Origin: JAUVYV01 sp964394625
GTDB taxonomy: Bacteria; Planctomycetota; Phycisphaerae; Sedimentisphaerales; Anaerobacaceae
Length of the DNA: 14,997 nucleotides
NCBI GenBank assembly: GCA_964394625.1
Contig: CAYMYK010000061.1
Coordinates: 1 to 14,997 of the forward strand
Direction of reading: 5' to 3'
Both the position numbers and the translations under genes were made by a program. The notes under the pieces were generated by a model. The model saw only the letters and a list, made by a program, of their open reading frames with translations. It did not search any database and was not told where the DNA came from. Position 1 is the stretch's first letter. The number at the start of each line of letters is the position of its first letter. Of the stretch, positions 8,499 through 14,677 are shown one piece after another.

Positions 8499-9923
8499 AT
8501 GATAAAGACCAAAATTGTCGCCACGGTTGGCCCGGCCTGCGCCGAAACTGAGACACTCAAGGTGATGCTCGACGAAGGCGTGGATGTCTTTCGCCTCAAC
8601 TTTTCACACGGAACGGTCGAGCAGCATGAGCAGTTTCTAAGAAAGCTGAAGTCGCTTTGTGCCGGGCGTGAGCGGATTAGTGCGGTGATGGGGGATTTGT
8701 GCGGCCCGAAGATAAGGATTGGCCCCGTCGAGCCGCAGGGACAAATGCTGCTTGCCGGTGACGTGGTTACAATTATTCCCGGGCAGATAACGGGCGATGC
8801 GCACAGGTTCTGTACAAATTACAGCGGTTTTGCCGGTGATGTAAAAATTGGCCAGAGAATTTTTATCGACGATGGACAGATTCGCCTCGATGTAACGGAT
8901 GTGAACACAGGACAGGTAAAGTGCAGGGTTGTCTCGGGCGGGGCTCTCTTTAGTCACAAGGGGATAAATCTGCCCGACAGTGACATAGCAATGCCGGCAA
9001 TAACGCAGCTTGACCGGGAATACGTGGACTGGGCAGTTGACAAAGGGCTGGATTTTCTGGCGCTTAGCTTTGTGCGAAGCGCCGATGAGGTTGCACAATT
9101 GAAAGATTACCTTCGCAAGGCCGGTTCAGCTATAAAGGTAATCGCCAAGATTGAAAAGCCACAGGCACTGGATTGCCTTGAGCAGATTGTAGAGGCCGGC
9201 GACGGTGTCCTTGTGGCTCGCGGGGACCTTGGGGTCGAGATGGATTTGGCTGAGGTGCCTCTTATTCAGAAACGCATAACGGATATGTGCAGGCAGAAGG
9301 GAAAGGTTGTAATCGTCGCCACGCAGATGCTGCAGAGTATGATAAATAGTCCCGTGGCCACGCGGGCGGAGGTCTCAGACGTCGCCAACGCCATAATGGA
9401 CTATTGCGACGCCGTTATGCTCTCCGGCGAGACGGCTGTCGGAAAGTATCCCATCGAGGCCATCAGGACCATTACTCGCATAGCAAAAGTTACGGAGGCG
9501 TATCTTGACGAACATACCGAGAGACATCCGCGGATGTCCGCACCGCAGCAGCTTCGGCTGACAGAGTCAATATCAAGAAGCGTCGGCTATATTGTCGATG
9601 ATATCGATGCGAAAGTGGTGGTGGTTTGGTCGCAGTCCGGCTCTTCTGCCCGGCTGCTCAGCAAGTCGCGCATCGACGTTGCGATAGCGGCGTTAAGCTC
9701 ACAGCAGAGGGTTTGCCGCCAGATGTGCCTTGATTACGGCGTGGTGCCTTATTGCGTGCCGTTGCCGGCGACGGTGGACGAGTTTGTAAAGGTTGCCGAC
9801 GAGCTGGTTGTCAGCCATAATCTCGCCCGCCCGGCTGAAAGAATAGTGCTTGTGGCCGGTCAACCGCTCGGCGAACCCGGCAGGACGAATACTATTGTCG
9901 TCCACACCGTCGGCGGACAGTGA
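8499..9923 (+). CDS. pyk: pyruvate kinase
   Basis: Converts phosphoenolpyruvate plus ADP to pyruvate plus ATP, the last glycolytic step, in the cytoplasm. The 474 residues match the usual bacterial length. The N-terminus MIKTKIVATVGPA is canonical, and R32, N34 and S36 lie in RLNFSHG. DLCGPKIRIG opens the B-domain region. The active site shows IAKIEKP with K217 and E219, RGDLGVE with D243, and ATQML with T275, in the same order and spacing as E. coli PykF. GETAVGKYP follows, then a C-terminal regulatory-type domain from about residue 350. The frame is open further upstream (a possible ATG at 8376), but that would overlap the phosphofructokinase by about 100 bp and lacks family similarity, so the ATG at 8499 is preferred. 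The ribosome site is weak (AAAGAAC), so coupling to the upstream stop 19 nt away is likely. Confidence 0.97.
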   Translation: MIKTKIVATVGPACAETETLKVMLDEGVDVFRLNFSHGTVEQHEQFLRKLKSLCAGRERISAVMGDLCGPKIRIGPVEPQGQMLLAGDVVTIIPGQITGDAHRFCTNYSGFAGDVKIGQRIFIDDGQIRLDVTDVNTGQVKCRVVSGGALFSHKGINLPDSDIAMPAITQLDREYVDWAVDKGLDFLALSFVRSADEVAQLKDYLRKAGSAIKVIAKIEKPQALDCLEQIVEAGDGVLVARGDLGVEMDLAEVPLIQKRITDMCRQKGKVVIVATQMLQSMINSPVATRAEVSDVANAIMDYCDAVMLSGETAVGKYPIEAIRTITRIAKVTEAYLDEHTERHPRMSAPQQLRLTESISRSVGYIVDDIDAKVVVVWSQSGSSARLLSKSRIDVAIAALSSQQRVCRQMCLDYGVVPYCVPLPATVDEFVKVADELVVSHNLARPAERIVLVAGQPLGEPGRTNTIVVHTVGGQ

Positions 9924-10005
9924 AAGGATGCGGCGGCGGTGTGTTTGCTCGCTTGTCTGAGGCGCTACTTGGTCGGGACGGACATTTTTCTCTGGAGATA
10001 TTGTG

Positions 10006-11328
10006 ATGACGGATAGTCTGGATTTTCGCATTTCGACGCTGGGCGAGCCGAAAAAAAAATCGCCGATATTGTTTTCCAGGGTGAACGGAGACCATATAGC
10101 AAACTACGTCAGCGACGACGAGCAGGTTATTTACACCCTCGATGCGGTCAAAGGAACCAAGCCGGAAAGTTTTGACGAAAAGACCCTGATGGAAAAGGCC
10201 GGCCCGCGTGAAATGATATATTTTGAACCGGCGAAGGTGCACGCCGCCGTTGTAACCTGCGGCGGGTTGTGCCCCGGCCTTAACGACGTGATACGTGAGA
10301 TTGTGATGTGCCTGTGGTACCGTTACGGCGTCAGGAAAATTAGCGGCGTCAGGTACGGATACAGGGGGCTGATTGAGCGCTTCGGCCTGGCTGCAATGGA
10401 GCTGACTCCCGACGTTGTTTCAAAGATTCACCGTGAGGGCGGGACGATTTTGGGCTCCTCGCGGGGTCACGGCGAAGAGGCGGGCGCAATCGTTGATACA
10501 CTCCGGCGGCTTGGTGTTGATATTCTTTTTGTGATTGGCGGCGACGGCACACAGCGAGGGGCTCTGGGTATCTCACAGGAGCTTCGCAGGCGAGGGCTTA
10601 AAGTCGGGATAGTCGGCATCCCCAAAACTATAGACAACGACCTGAGCTTTGTCGAGGTCTCGTTCGGTTTTCACACCGCCGTCGCTAAGGCCGTCGATGC
10701 GGTGGCCGCCGCCCACGCCGAGGCCAGGGGGGCTTTGAACGGCATTGGTCTTGTGAAGGTTATGGGAAGACAGTCGGGATTTATAGCGGCCGGCACCGCC
10801 CTTGCTATGAACGACGTTAATTTTGTGCTTGTCCCCGAGGTGCCGTTTGACCTCGATGGGGACAACGGTTTGCTCGCTTATCTCGAACGCCGGCTCGAAC
10901 GGCGGGGTCATGCGGTCATACTTACGGCTGAGGGCGCCGGCCAGGAGCTTTTAGCGAGGGACGCCGCTGTTGACGCCTCGGGCAACGTCACACTCGGCGA
11001 TATCGGCAGATTCTTAAAACAGAAAATTTCCGACTACTTCGCAAACAAACAACTCGACGTGAACCTTAAATACATCGACCCGAGCTATATTATCCGTGCC
11101 GCTCCCGCTAATCCGAGTGATTCGCTTTATTGCGAACGGCTCGGCTCGAACGGCGTTCACGCGGCAATGGCGGGCAAAACCGAGCTGCTTGTGGGATTAG
11201 TGCACGGCGAATATGTGCATATTCCGATTCGACTTGCCGTCTCGAAGCGAAACTGTATCGACCCGGACGGCCCGCTCTGGCGCGACGTCATCGACGCAAC
11301 GGGCCAGCCCCTGCTGATGAAAAACTGA
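10006..11328 (+). CDS. pfkA: 6-phosphofructokinase, ATP-type (plant/trypanosome-like)
   Basis: A second phosphofructokinase, 440 residues, from a different branch of the family. Motifs are VVTCGGLCPGLNDVI, GVRYGYRGL, GSSRGHGE, GGDGTQRGA (178-186), PKTIDND (206-212), MGRQSGFIA (253-261) and PEVPFDLDG with E278. These blocks resemble the plant and kinetoplastid ATP-dependent enzymes. Gly181 in GGDGT leaves room for ATP, while Lys207 replaces the Gly of classical bacterial enzymes. ATP use is therefore my prediction, based on family knowledge, and PPi use is not excluded. A long N-terminal extension of about 70 residues precedes the first glycine-rich loop. The ATG at 10006 has GGAG (9994-9997) eight bases upstream; the GTG at 10003 is too close. 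The gene lies 82 bp after pyk with no clear promoter or terminator between, so it is probably in the same operon. A run of nine A (10051-10059) lies in codons 16-18. Confidence 0.9.
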   Translation: MTDSLDFRISTLGEPKKKSPILFSRVNGDHIANYVSDDEQVIYTLDAVKGTKPESFDEKTLMEKAGPREMIYFEPAKVHAAVVTCGGLCPGLNDVIREIVMCLWYRYGVRKISGVRYGYRGLIERFGLAAMELTPDVVSKIHREGGTILGSSRGHGEEAGAIVDTLRRLGVDILFVIGGDGTQRGALGISQELRRRGLKVGIVGIPKTIDNDLSFVEVSFGFHTAVAKAVDAVAAAHAEARGALNGIGLVKVMGRQSGFIAAGTALAMNDVNFVLVPEVPFDLDGDNGLLAYLERRLERRGHAVILTAEGAGQELLARDAAVDASGNVTLGDIGRFLKQKISDYFANKQLDVNLKYIDPSYIIRAAPANPSDSLYCERLGSNGVHAAMAGKTELLVGLVHGEYVHIPIRLAVSKRNCIDPDGPLWRDVIDATGQPLLMKN

Positions 11329-11353
11329 CGGACCTTTGTCGTTTATTTTCGAT

Positions 11354-11510
11354 TTTTCACCACTAAGACACTAAACTGCGATTTCTGATTTTCAACTTAT
11401 GACTTTTGCTCTTATGCTCTTATGACTTTTGCCGTTGTGCTGTTCTGCCCTTGTAACCTTCGTGTCTTTCTGTCTTCGTGGTAAAAACTCTGTGTTAATC
11501 TGCGTTAATA
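11354..11510. repeat. degenerate intergenic repeat element
   Basis: This noncoding stretch lies between the convergent pfkA-type and GH2 genes. Its left end reads CACCACTAAGACACTAA (11358-11374). Its right end (11459-11487) is an imperfect inverted copy which on the minus strand reads ACCACGAAGACAGAAAGACACGAA without interruption (24 bases, shown here as ACCACGAAGACAG then AAAGACACGAA). Between them are short repeated words such as CTTATGACTTTTGC, and beyond them TGTGTTAATCTGCGTTAATA (11491-11510). Read on the minus strand, the element is a quasi-periodic A/G-rich series. I recall similar runs in environmental bacterial genomes but cannot name the family or its function. No open frame of note crosses it. 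Confidence 0.6.
11396..11432. repeat. 14-bp direct repeat with partial unit
   Basis: CTTATGACTTTTGC occurs perfectly at 11396-11409 and again at 11419-11432. A shorter relative, CTTATGCT, lies between them at 11411-11418. This is the core of the larger intergenic repeat element and looks like local duplication of a short word. Confidence 0.85.
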
Positions 11511-11527
11511 CTACTCTGCGAAGTGCC

Positions 11528-11539
11528 TGCTACGTAGCA
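11528..11539. repeat. 12-bp perfect palindrome
   Basis: TGCTACGTAGCA reads the same on both strands. It has no loop, so it suits a dimeric DNA-binding protein or a mobile-element end better than an RNA hairpin. It lies 36 bp beyond the GH2 stop, between convergent genes, where an operator would be unexpected. Its role is unknown. Confidence 0.5.
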
Positions 11540-11560
11540 CGAGTCAGTGTTTAAAAAATG

Positions 11561-11576
11561 AAGCCGATCGGTTTTT
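11561..11576. terminator. weak bidirectional terminator-like structure
   Basis: AA(g)CC and GGTT flank a GATC loop (11561-11573), giving four pairs with one bulged G. T-rich sequence follows on both strands: TTTATTT on the plus strand and, on the minus strand, the complement of the six A at 11553-11558. It begins at the GH2 stop codon, which suits termination of that gene and perhaps of the convergent one. The stem is short, so confidence is low. Confidence 0.3.
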
Positions 11577-13380
11577 ATTTGTTCTGTTCGGACATTTTTT
11601 TATAGAAGTCCTGCAGGACGTAGAAGGCCTTTTTCTTCCGGCCCTGGTCGGAGATGAGGCCTTTTCTATTCCAGAAGTCCTGGATACGAGGGAGGGGTCT
11701 TTTGGGTGAGCGGAAGTCTTTTAGTATCCAGGGCGAGATTCCCTTTATGAAGGGCACTTTCGCCAACATTTTCAGGTTGTGCTCGTAGAGGTTTTGCTGG
11801 AATTCTTCCGTCCATCGGGTGAGCTTATCGCCGTGCAGGCCGTAGAGGGCGCCGCCGCCGAATTCGCTTATTACGACTGGTTTATCGTAGGCGTTTTTCC
11901 ATTCGATTCTGTCGCATTTTTCGGGCAGTCCGTCGTACCAGCCGACGTATTCGTTGCAGCCGAGCACATCGACGAATTGGCCGAAGGGGTCGTCGAGCAT
12001 CTGGGTTTTATTGTCGATATAGTGCCGCTCCATAGCGGCTGTAATCAATCGGGTCGAGTCGAGCTGCCTGGCGCGGCCGGCTAAGTTTTTGAGAAAGCCG
12101 AGGCGCTGCGGGCTTAGAGGGGTTTCGTTGGCCATAGACCAGAGGATAATCGACGCCCTGTTTTTGTCGCGGGTAATCATTTCGGTGAGCTGGTTTCGGG
12201 CGTTGTCAAAGGTTGACTGATTGTCCCATAAAATTGTCCAGTAAACCGGTATCTCTGACCAGACCATCAGCCCCATTTCGTCGGCGGTGCGGAGCATATA
12301 TTCGTTGTGCGGATAATGTGCAAGCCGGACGAAGTTACAGCCCAGCTCTTTGGCCCAGCCGAGCAGAATTTTCGCGTGCTCTTTCGAGAATGCCCGCCCG
12401 GCGTTTGCGAAGGGTGCTTCTTCGTGAATACTTATTCCTCTGAGGTAAACAGGTTTTCCGTTCAGCAATATATCGGTGCCACTGGTTTCGATGCTGCGAA
12501 AGCCGATGGAGTCGGTGACGGTATCTGTTTGGGATTTAATTGTGACGTTGTACAGCCGGGGGTTGGTGGGGGACCATAAGTGAAGCTCTGCGTCGAACTC
12601 GAATCGGGCAAGGCCGTCCGCGTTGGTGGTTACGGTTTCTTTTACCTTTGCTTCGGGTATTTCAATGGTGATATTTTGCTTTTTTTGCGGGCCGTCAAGC
12701 CGGACCCAGCCGGCGATTATATTTGTTGTGCCTCTTTTAAGCTGTATAAAGTAGTCGGCGATGAAGGTCTCGGGCGCCTCGATGAGTGTGACGTCGCGTG
12801 TGAGGCCGCCGTAGTTGTGCCAGTCAAAGTTCAGTGTCGGCACGGCCTCTCTCGACCTCTTGTTATCGACTTTGACGATGACAAAATTGTCTTTGGGTCG
12901 CACCAGGGAGGTAATCTCGAAGTTGAACGGAGTGAAGCCGCCCAGATGTTCGCCGAGGAGCCGGCCGTTCAGATAGACGTTTGCCCTGTAGTTGGCGGCG
13001 CCGAAATAGAGGAAAAGCCGCGTGCCGGGTTTTTTCTCGCAGTCGAAAGATTTCTTGTACCAGATTGTACCTTCGTAGAAAAAGAGCATTTCCCGCTGGC
13101 TGTTCCAGTCGCCGGGGACGTTGAGTGTATTGTCGCTGTCGAAGCTGTACTCGATGCGGTCGGTTTTGTCTTTTGGCCTTGCGTTTTTGAAGAAACCGTC
13201 GTCGGCCGGCAGGTAGCGGTAATCGTAATAGCCGGTCTCGTAGGGGTCTATGATTATGTTCCACCTGCCGTTTAAGCTGACGGTCTTTCGGCTCTGGACA
13301 TTCGTAATAAGCCCGGTTGACGAGGCCTGCGTGTATGTTCCGCCCATAAGGATAATCAGCAGCGAATTGAGCCAGCGCAT
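11575..13380 (-). CDS. exported GH2 glycosidase, probable beta-glucuronidase
   Basis: A glycoside hydrolase family 2 enzyme of 601 residues, close to the 603 of E. coli beta-glucuronidase. The order is jelly-roll sugar-binding domain (about 30-190, with NGRWN and LNGRLLGEHLGGFTPF), Ig-like domain (about 190-290), and TIM barrel from GFRSIE at 293. The acid/base is E419 in WSMANET and the predicted nucleophile is E506 in VVISEFGG. N571-R-K573 matches the N-x-K motif that binds the substrate carboxylate in beta-glucuronidases, so a terminal beta-linked uronic acid is the likely substrate; galacturonate remains possible. The start MRWLNSLLIILMGGTYTQA is a signal peptide, probably cut after TQA, so the enzyme acts outside the cytoplasm, unlike E. 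coli UidA. The ATG at 13380 has a strong AAAGGAG seven bases or so upstream. A frame opening at 13455 would overlap ftsY and bury the signal peptide. It lies 37 nt after ftsY on the same strand. Confidence 0.88.
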   Translation of the reverse strand: MRWLNSLLIILMGGTYTQASSTGLITNVQSRKTVSLNGRWNIIIDPYETGYYDYRYLPADDGFFKNARPKDKTDRIEYSFDSDNTLNVPGDWNSQREMLFFYEGTIWYKKSFDCEKKPGTRLFLYFGAANYRANVYLNGRLLGEHLGGFTPFNFEITSLVRPKDNFVIVKVDNKRSREAVPTLNFDWHNYGGLTRDVTLIEAPETFIADYFIQLKRGTTNIIAGWVRLDGPQKKQNITIEIPEAKVKETVTTNADGLARFEFDAELHLWSPTNPRLYNVTIKSQTDTVTDSIGFRSIETSGTDILLNGKPVYLRGISIHEEAPFANAGRAFSKEHAKILLGWAKELGCNFVRLAHYPHNEYMLRTADEMGLMVWSEIPVYWTILWDNQSTFDNARNQLTEMITRDKNRASIILWSMANETPLSPQRLGFLKNLAGRARQLDSTRLITAAMERHYIDNKTQMLDDPFGQFVDVLGCNEYVGWYDGLPEKCDRIEWKNAYDKPVVISEFGGGALYGLHGDKLTRWTEEFQQNLYEHNLKMLAKVPFIKGISPWILKDFRSPKRPLPRIQDFWNRKGLISDQGRKKKAFYVLQDFYKKMSEQNK

Positions 13381-13387
13381 TTTCAGT

Positions 13388-13405
13388 ACTCCTTTTTTTG
13401 AAAGG
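13388..13405 (-). promoter_or_regulatory. Shine-Dalgarno of the GH2 gene in a small hairpin
   Basis: On the minus strand CCTTT (13405-13401) can pair with AAAGG (13395-13391) around the loop CAAAA. The AAAGGAGT ribosome site of the GH2 gene overlaps the descending arm. The site fixes the GH2 start at 13380. The five-pair hairpin is weak and may have no effect. Confidence 0.5.
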
Positions 13406-13414
13406 TCTGTTCGA

Positions 13415-13428
13415 TGTTTAATTAAACA
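13415..13428. repeat. 14-bp AT-rich palindrome over the ftsY stop
   Basis: TGTTTAATTAAACA is a perfect palindrome that contains the ftsY stop codon (13418-13420 on the minus strand). It lies about 35 bp upstream of the GH2 start. It may be chance in AT-rich sequence, or an operator for the GH2 gene. Confidence 0.4.
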
Positions 13429-14341
13429 GCGCCTCGACAAAGGTGCCGGGGTCAAATTCGGCTATATCTTCGGGTTTTTCGCCGAGACCTATGAATTTTA
13501 CGGGTAAATCGAGCTTGTCTTTTATTGCGACGACTATACCGCCCCGGGCGGTGCCGTCGAGCTTTGCCAAGAAGATGCCGGTTACATCGATGGCCTGGGT
13601 GAACATTTTCGCCTGGGCGATTGCGTTCTGGCCTGTTACGGCGTCAAGGACAAGCAGTACCTCATTAGGGGCGTCGGGTATCTTGCGGGCGACTATGTCG
13701 CGGATTTTGGTCAGCTCTCTCATAAGGTCTTTCTGCGTGTGCAGCCGGCCGGCGGTATCGAGAATGAGGAAATCGGCGTTTCTCGCGACGGCGGCTTCAC
13801 AGGCGTCGTAGGCAACGGCGGCAGGGTCCGAACCCTGTTTGTGTTTGACTATTTGCACGCCGATACGTTCGGCCCATATCGATAACTGCTCAACGGCTGC
13901 TGCTCTGAAGGTGTCGCAGGCAGCTACGATAACTTTGCTTTTGTTTTTGCTGAGAATATAGGCAAGCTTGGCAATAGAGGTAGTTTTCCCCGAGCCGTTC
14001 ACGCCAGCAACGAGTATCACGGTCGGGCCTGATTGAGCGGTGTGCAATTGCCTGTCGTGATGTGGCCAGTAGTTTTTGATATGCTCTTTTAGAAAAGGGA
14101 TGATATCGTCTGTCGTTGAGATATGCCCGTTACGGTAGGCGTCCCGCAGGTCGGAGATTAGCTTTTCGGTTGTCTCGATGCCGATATCATCGCTTATGAG
14201 CGTTTCTTCGAGCTTATCGAGCATATCTTCGTCGATATTTCTGCCCAGGCTGAGCACCGATGACAGTGATGAGGTGATTTTGTCCCTGGTCCTGCCGAGC
14301 CGGCCTCTGATATAACTCAAGGTTTTTGAAAAAATCCCCAT
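13418..14341 (-). CDS. ftsY: FtsY, signal recognition particle receptor GTPase
   Basis: FtsY is the membrane-associated receptor that docks ribosome-SRP complexes at the Sec translocon, acting as a GTPase heterodimer with Ffh. The 307 residues form an NG-only protein without the long acidic A domain of E. coli FtsY. The short basic N-terminus MGIFSKTLSYIRGRLGRTRD looks like the amphipathic membrane-targeting helix. G motifs are GVNGSGKTT (113-121), DTFRAAAVEQL (143-153), DTAGR (195-199) and AKLDGTARGG (259-268). The C-terminal GLGEKPEDIAEFDP (285-298) is diagnostic for FtsY rather than Ffh. The ATG at 14341 has AGGA seven bases upstream. A frame opening at 14431 adds 30 residues with no family similarity. 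Its leader diverges from dnaA across 336 bp. The GH2 gene follows closely on the same strand. Confidence 0.95.
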   Translation of the reverse strand: MGIFSKTLSYIRGRLGRTRDKITSSLSSVLSLGRNIDEDMLDKLEETLISDDIGIETTEKLISDLRDAYRNGHISTTDDIIPFLKEHIKNYWPHHDRQLHTAQSGPTVILVAGVNGSGKTTSIAKLAYILSKNKSKVIVAACDTFRAAAVEQLSIWAERIGVQIVKHKQGSDPAAVAYDACEAAVARNADFLILDTAGRLHTQKDLMRELTKIRDIVARKIPDAPNEVLLVLDAVTGQNAIAQAKMFTQAIDVTGIFLAKLDGTARGGIVVAIKDKLDLPVKFIGLGEKPEDIAEFDPGTFVEALFN

Positions 14342-14404
14342 ATCTTTTTCCTGAGAGGGCAACTGAACATTTGTCCGTCCGAGTGCCGGAGCAGACATCC
14401 TCGC

Positions 14405-14443
14405 AAAAAACGCCGGCAAATTCAAGAACAAACCGGATGCCGG
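14405..14443 (-). terminator. possible attenuator in the ftsY leader
   Basis: On the minus strand CCGGCA (14443-14438) can pair with TGCCGG (14418-14413), leaving a 19-nt loop. CG and six T (14410-14405) follow. This resembles an intrinsic terminator placed about 65 nt before the ftsY start. The loop is long, and no open frame precedes it on that strand, so it may be an attenuator or coincidence. Confidence 0.25.
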
Positions 14444-14506
14444 GCTGAAGCAGATGTAAAAAATTCTGCAACACGTTTTTTTTACGGCGAATATGAATAT
14501 TTTTCT

Positions 14507-14535
14507 TTGACAAATTCAGCCGGTGCGGTTAGATT
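14507..14535 (+). promoter_or_regulatory. dnaA promoter candidate 1
   Basis: A perfect TTGACA (14507-14512) is followed after 17 bases by TAGATT (14530-14535, four of six matches to TATAAT). AT-rich sequence lies just upstream. Transcription would start near 14542 and give a leader of about 135 nt. Confidence 0.5.
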
Positions 14536-14565
14536 TCTCTTGTTGTTTTTTTTCAGGAGAAGGTT

Positions 14566-14593
14566 TTGGCTGGACTGCAGAGGGTGATATACT
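14566..14593 (+). promoter_or_regulatory. dnaA promoter candidate 2 (extended -10)
   Basis: TTGGCT (14566-14571) is followed after 16 bases by TATACT (14588-14593). TG at 14585-14586 completes an extended -10 element, TGATATACT. Transcription would start near 14600, about 78 nt before the dnaA start. With candidate 1 it forms a tandem pair. Confidence 0.5.
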
Positions 14594-14663
14594 TTCGGTC
14601 GTACAAAAGTCGGGTATGTTTTTTGTGTGGGGTAAGCTCTGTCTGTTGACGGCGCGGATAGAC

Positions 14664-14671
14664 AAAAGGAG
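14664..14671 (+). promoter_or_regulatory. dnaA ribosome binding site
   Basis: AAAAGGAG lies six bases before the TTG at 14678. This spacing is what makes the non-ATG codon the likely dnaA start. Confidence 0.8.
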
Positions 14672-14677
14672 TGCAGA

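Larger units (their letters stand above)
14342..14677. other. ftsY/dnaA divergent intergenic region
   Basis: This 336-bp gap holds the control regions of both neighbours and no convincing gene. It contains AT-rich tracts at 14457-14516, including a T8 run (14476-14483) and a tandem GAATAT pair (14489-14500), which could serve as promoter upstream elements or an unwinding region. I searched both strands by eye for TTATNCACA and near variants and saw none with one mismatch or fewer. I found no confident ftsY promoter on the minus strand. Two candidate dnaA promoters lie within it. Confidence 0.7.

Noticed and set aside
11354..11510. CRISPR array in the repetitive intergenic stretch
   Set aside because: The repeats are short, irregular and imperfect, with no uniform spacers and no cas gene nearby.
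12580..13275. Plus-strand open frame of 231 codons opposite the GH2 gene
   Set aside because: The GH2 frame carries catalytic residues and a signal peptide; this one is Val/Gly-rich with no family resemblance.
13381..13455. N-terminal extension of the GH2 protein
   Set aside because: It would overlap ftsY and hide the signal peptide; the ATG at 13380 has a strong ribosome site.
14342..14431. N-terminal extension of FtsY
   Set aside because: The extra residues show no family similarity and AGGA is well placed for the ATG at 14341.
14342..14677. Chromosomal origin in the gap before dnaA
   Set aside because: AT-rich tracts are present, but I saw no DnaA boxes and the sampled G excess does not change sign, so I did not annotate oriC.
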